A stretch of DNA of 64,000 nt from Pedobacter sp. L105 (GTDB lineage: Bacteria > Bacteroidota > Bacteroidia > Sphingobacteriales > Sphingobacteriaceae). The stretch lies in contig NZ_LMUP01000014.1 of the NCBI RefSeq assembly GCF_009765875.1, forward strand, positions 62,001 to 126,000, in the 5' to 3' direction. Positions 63,636 through 64,000 of the stretch are shown in pieces (the first letter of the stretch is position 1; each line of letters opens with the position of its first letter). Both the position numbers and the translations under genes were made by a program. Under the pieces are notes generated by a model. The model had not been told where the DNA came from. It saw only the letters and a list, made by a program, of their open reading frames with translations, and ran no database searches.

Positions 63636-63680
63636 ATACCACATGGTATATATATTTGATTATCATATACCATGTGGTAT
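63636..63680 (+). promoter_or_regulatory. Promoter box between two palindromic operators
   Basis: ATACCACATGGTAT (63636-63649) and ATACCATGTGGTAT (63667-63680) are near-perfect palindromes, 31 bp apart (three turns), and also an inverted pair of each other. The -7 box TATATTTG (63651-63658) lies between them. The second site ends 17 bp before the SDR start at 63698. A dimeric repressor (HxlR, PadR or TetR type) bound to both would close the promoter; no such gene is in the window here. Confidence 0.7.
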
Positions 63681-63697
63681 ATGTGAAAATGAAGAAA

Positions 63698-64000
63698 ATG
63701 AACTTGACTAATAATACTGTATTAATATCCGGCGGGAGTGCCGGTATAGGGTTTGAAATTGCCAAATTACTGACCGAAAAAGGCAATCATGTAATTATAA
63801 CAGGGCGTGATCAGGCCAGGCTTGATGCAGCGGCGGCCAGATTAAATAATGTAACTGCTATTCTATTTGATGTTACAAAAGAAGAAGAAGTTGACCAGCT
63901 GATCAGCAACCTAAAATTGGAATTTCCAAATCTTAATATCCTAATTAATAATGCCGGTTATGCTTATTACTATGATATCCTCTCCGAAGAGCGGGCATGG
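63698..64000 (+). CDS. SDR-family oxidoreductase, partial
   Basis: The frame from the ATG at 63698 (or three codons earlier at 63689) runs off the right edge. It has VLISGGSAGIGFEIAKLL with the Gly-rich NAD(P) motif, TGRD and LNILINNAGYAYYYD. This is the DltE-like SDR subgroup in which the start MNLTNNTVLISGG is typical. The catalytic YxxxK would lie beyond the window. It is tightly controlled by palindromic operators. Confidence 0.9.
   Translation, partial: MNLTNNTVLISGGSAGIGFEIAKLLTEKGNHVIITGRDQARLDAAAARLNNVTAILFDVTKEEEVDQLISNLKLEFPNLNILINNAGYAYYYDILSEERAW

Noticed and set aside
1..64000. CRISPR arrays, tRNA or rRNA genes and intact insertion sequences
   Set aside because: No set of identical direct repeats with unique spacers, no tRNA cloverleaf that I could follow and no transposase gene. 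The 32-bp-period repeat at 493 has only 6-bp conserved half-sites, unlike CRISPR repeats.

Overview
The window looks like a chromosomal segment of a Bacteroidota bacterium of the Sphingobacteriaceae, most like Pedobacter. This is judged from gene content: a SusC/SusD pair with FecR and an ECF sigma factor, DUF4153, DUF4468, CocE/NonD and S9 hydrolases, many Sec signal peptides and lipoproteins. Promoter-like TAnnTTTG boxes stand before several genes, as in Bacteroidota sigma-A promoters. No rRNA, tRNA, CRISPR array or intact insertion sequence was recognised.

Layout. 1-800: left-edge gene remnants, then a 32-bp-period repeat and a 21-bp inverted repeat. 800-3817: a DUF4153 membrane protein and a Crp-like regulator. 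3818-16502 is the most distinctive block. On the + strand it has a kinase resembling the N-terminal and kinase parts of class III/IV lanthionine synthetases (no cyclase), a MauE/DoxX-like membrane protein, three tandem short secreted-peptide genes (the third broken) that share a near-identical 5' leader, and a membrane-anchored protein of unknown function. Converging on it from the - strand is an ECF sigma - FecR - SusC - SusD - TlpA-like thioredoxin operon. I read this as a candidate peptide modification, redox and uptake system that I cannot match to a described one. A possible antisense RNA lies at the 5' end of susC.

17229-20027 is a tight operon of an APC permease, a Cys/Met-metabolism PLP enzyme and an L-rhamnose-mutarotase-like protein. 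20189-33824 is mixed accessory chromosome: a LolA-like protein, a Vat/CatB-type acetyltransferase, GrpB, a frameshifted SnoaL-like gene, an esterase, a LytTR remnant, DUF4468, TetR, SRAP, an amidase remnant, a PhyH dioxygenase, an SDR and a Gfo/Idh/MocA protein. Several palindromic operators and hairpins lie between them. 33880-51960 is rich in secreted hydrolases: two divergent CocE/NonD paralogues, a sialidase-like beta-propeller, a DUF885 peptidase-like protein, a GH2-type glycosidase, a GT14 transferase, an S53 sedolisin and a DPP4-like S9 peptidase. Perfect bidirectional terminators separate the convergent pairs.

52030-64000 is signalling: two single-domain response regulators beside a large multi-PAS histidine kinase, an M1 metallopeptidase, and a compact stressosome operon (RsbR - RsbS - RsbT - SpoIIE-type phosphatase - histidine kinase) with overlapping genes. 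Its last gene suggests that stressosome output goes to a two-component kinase rather than to a SigB factor. The window ends inside an SDR gene whose promoter box lies between two palindromic operators.
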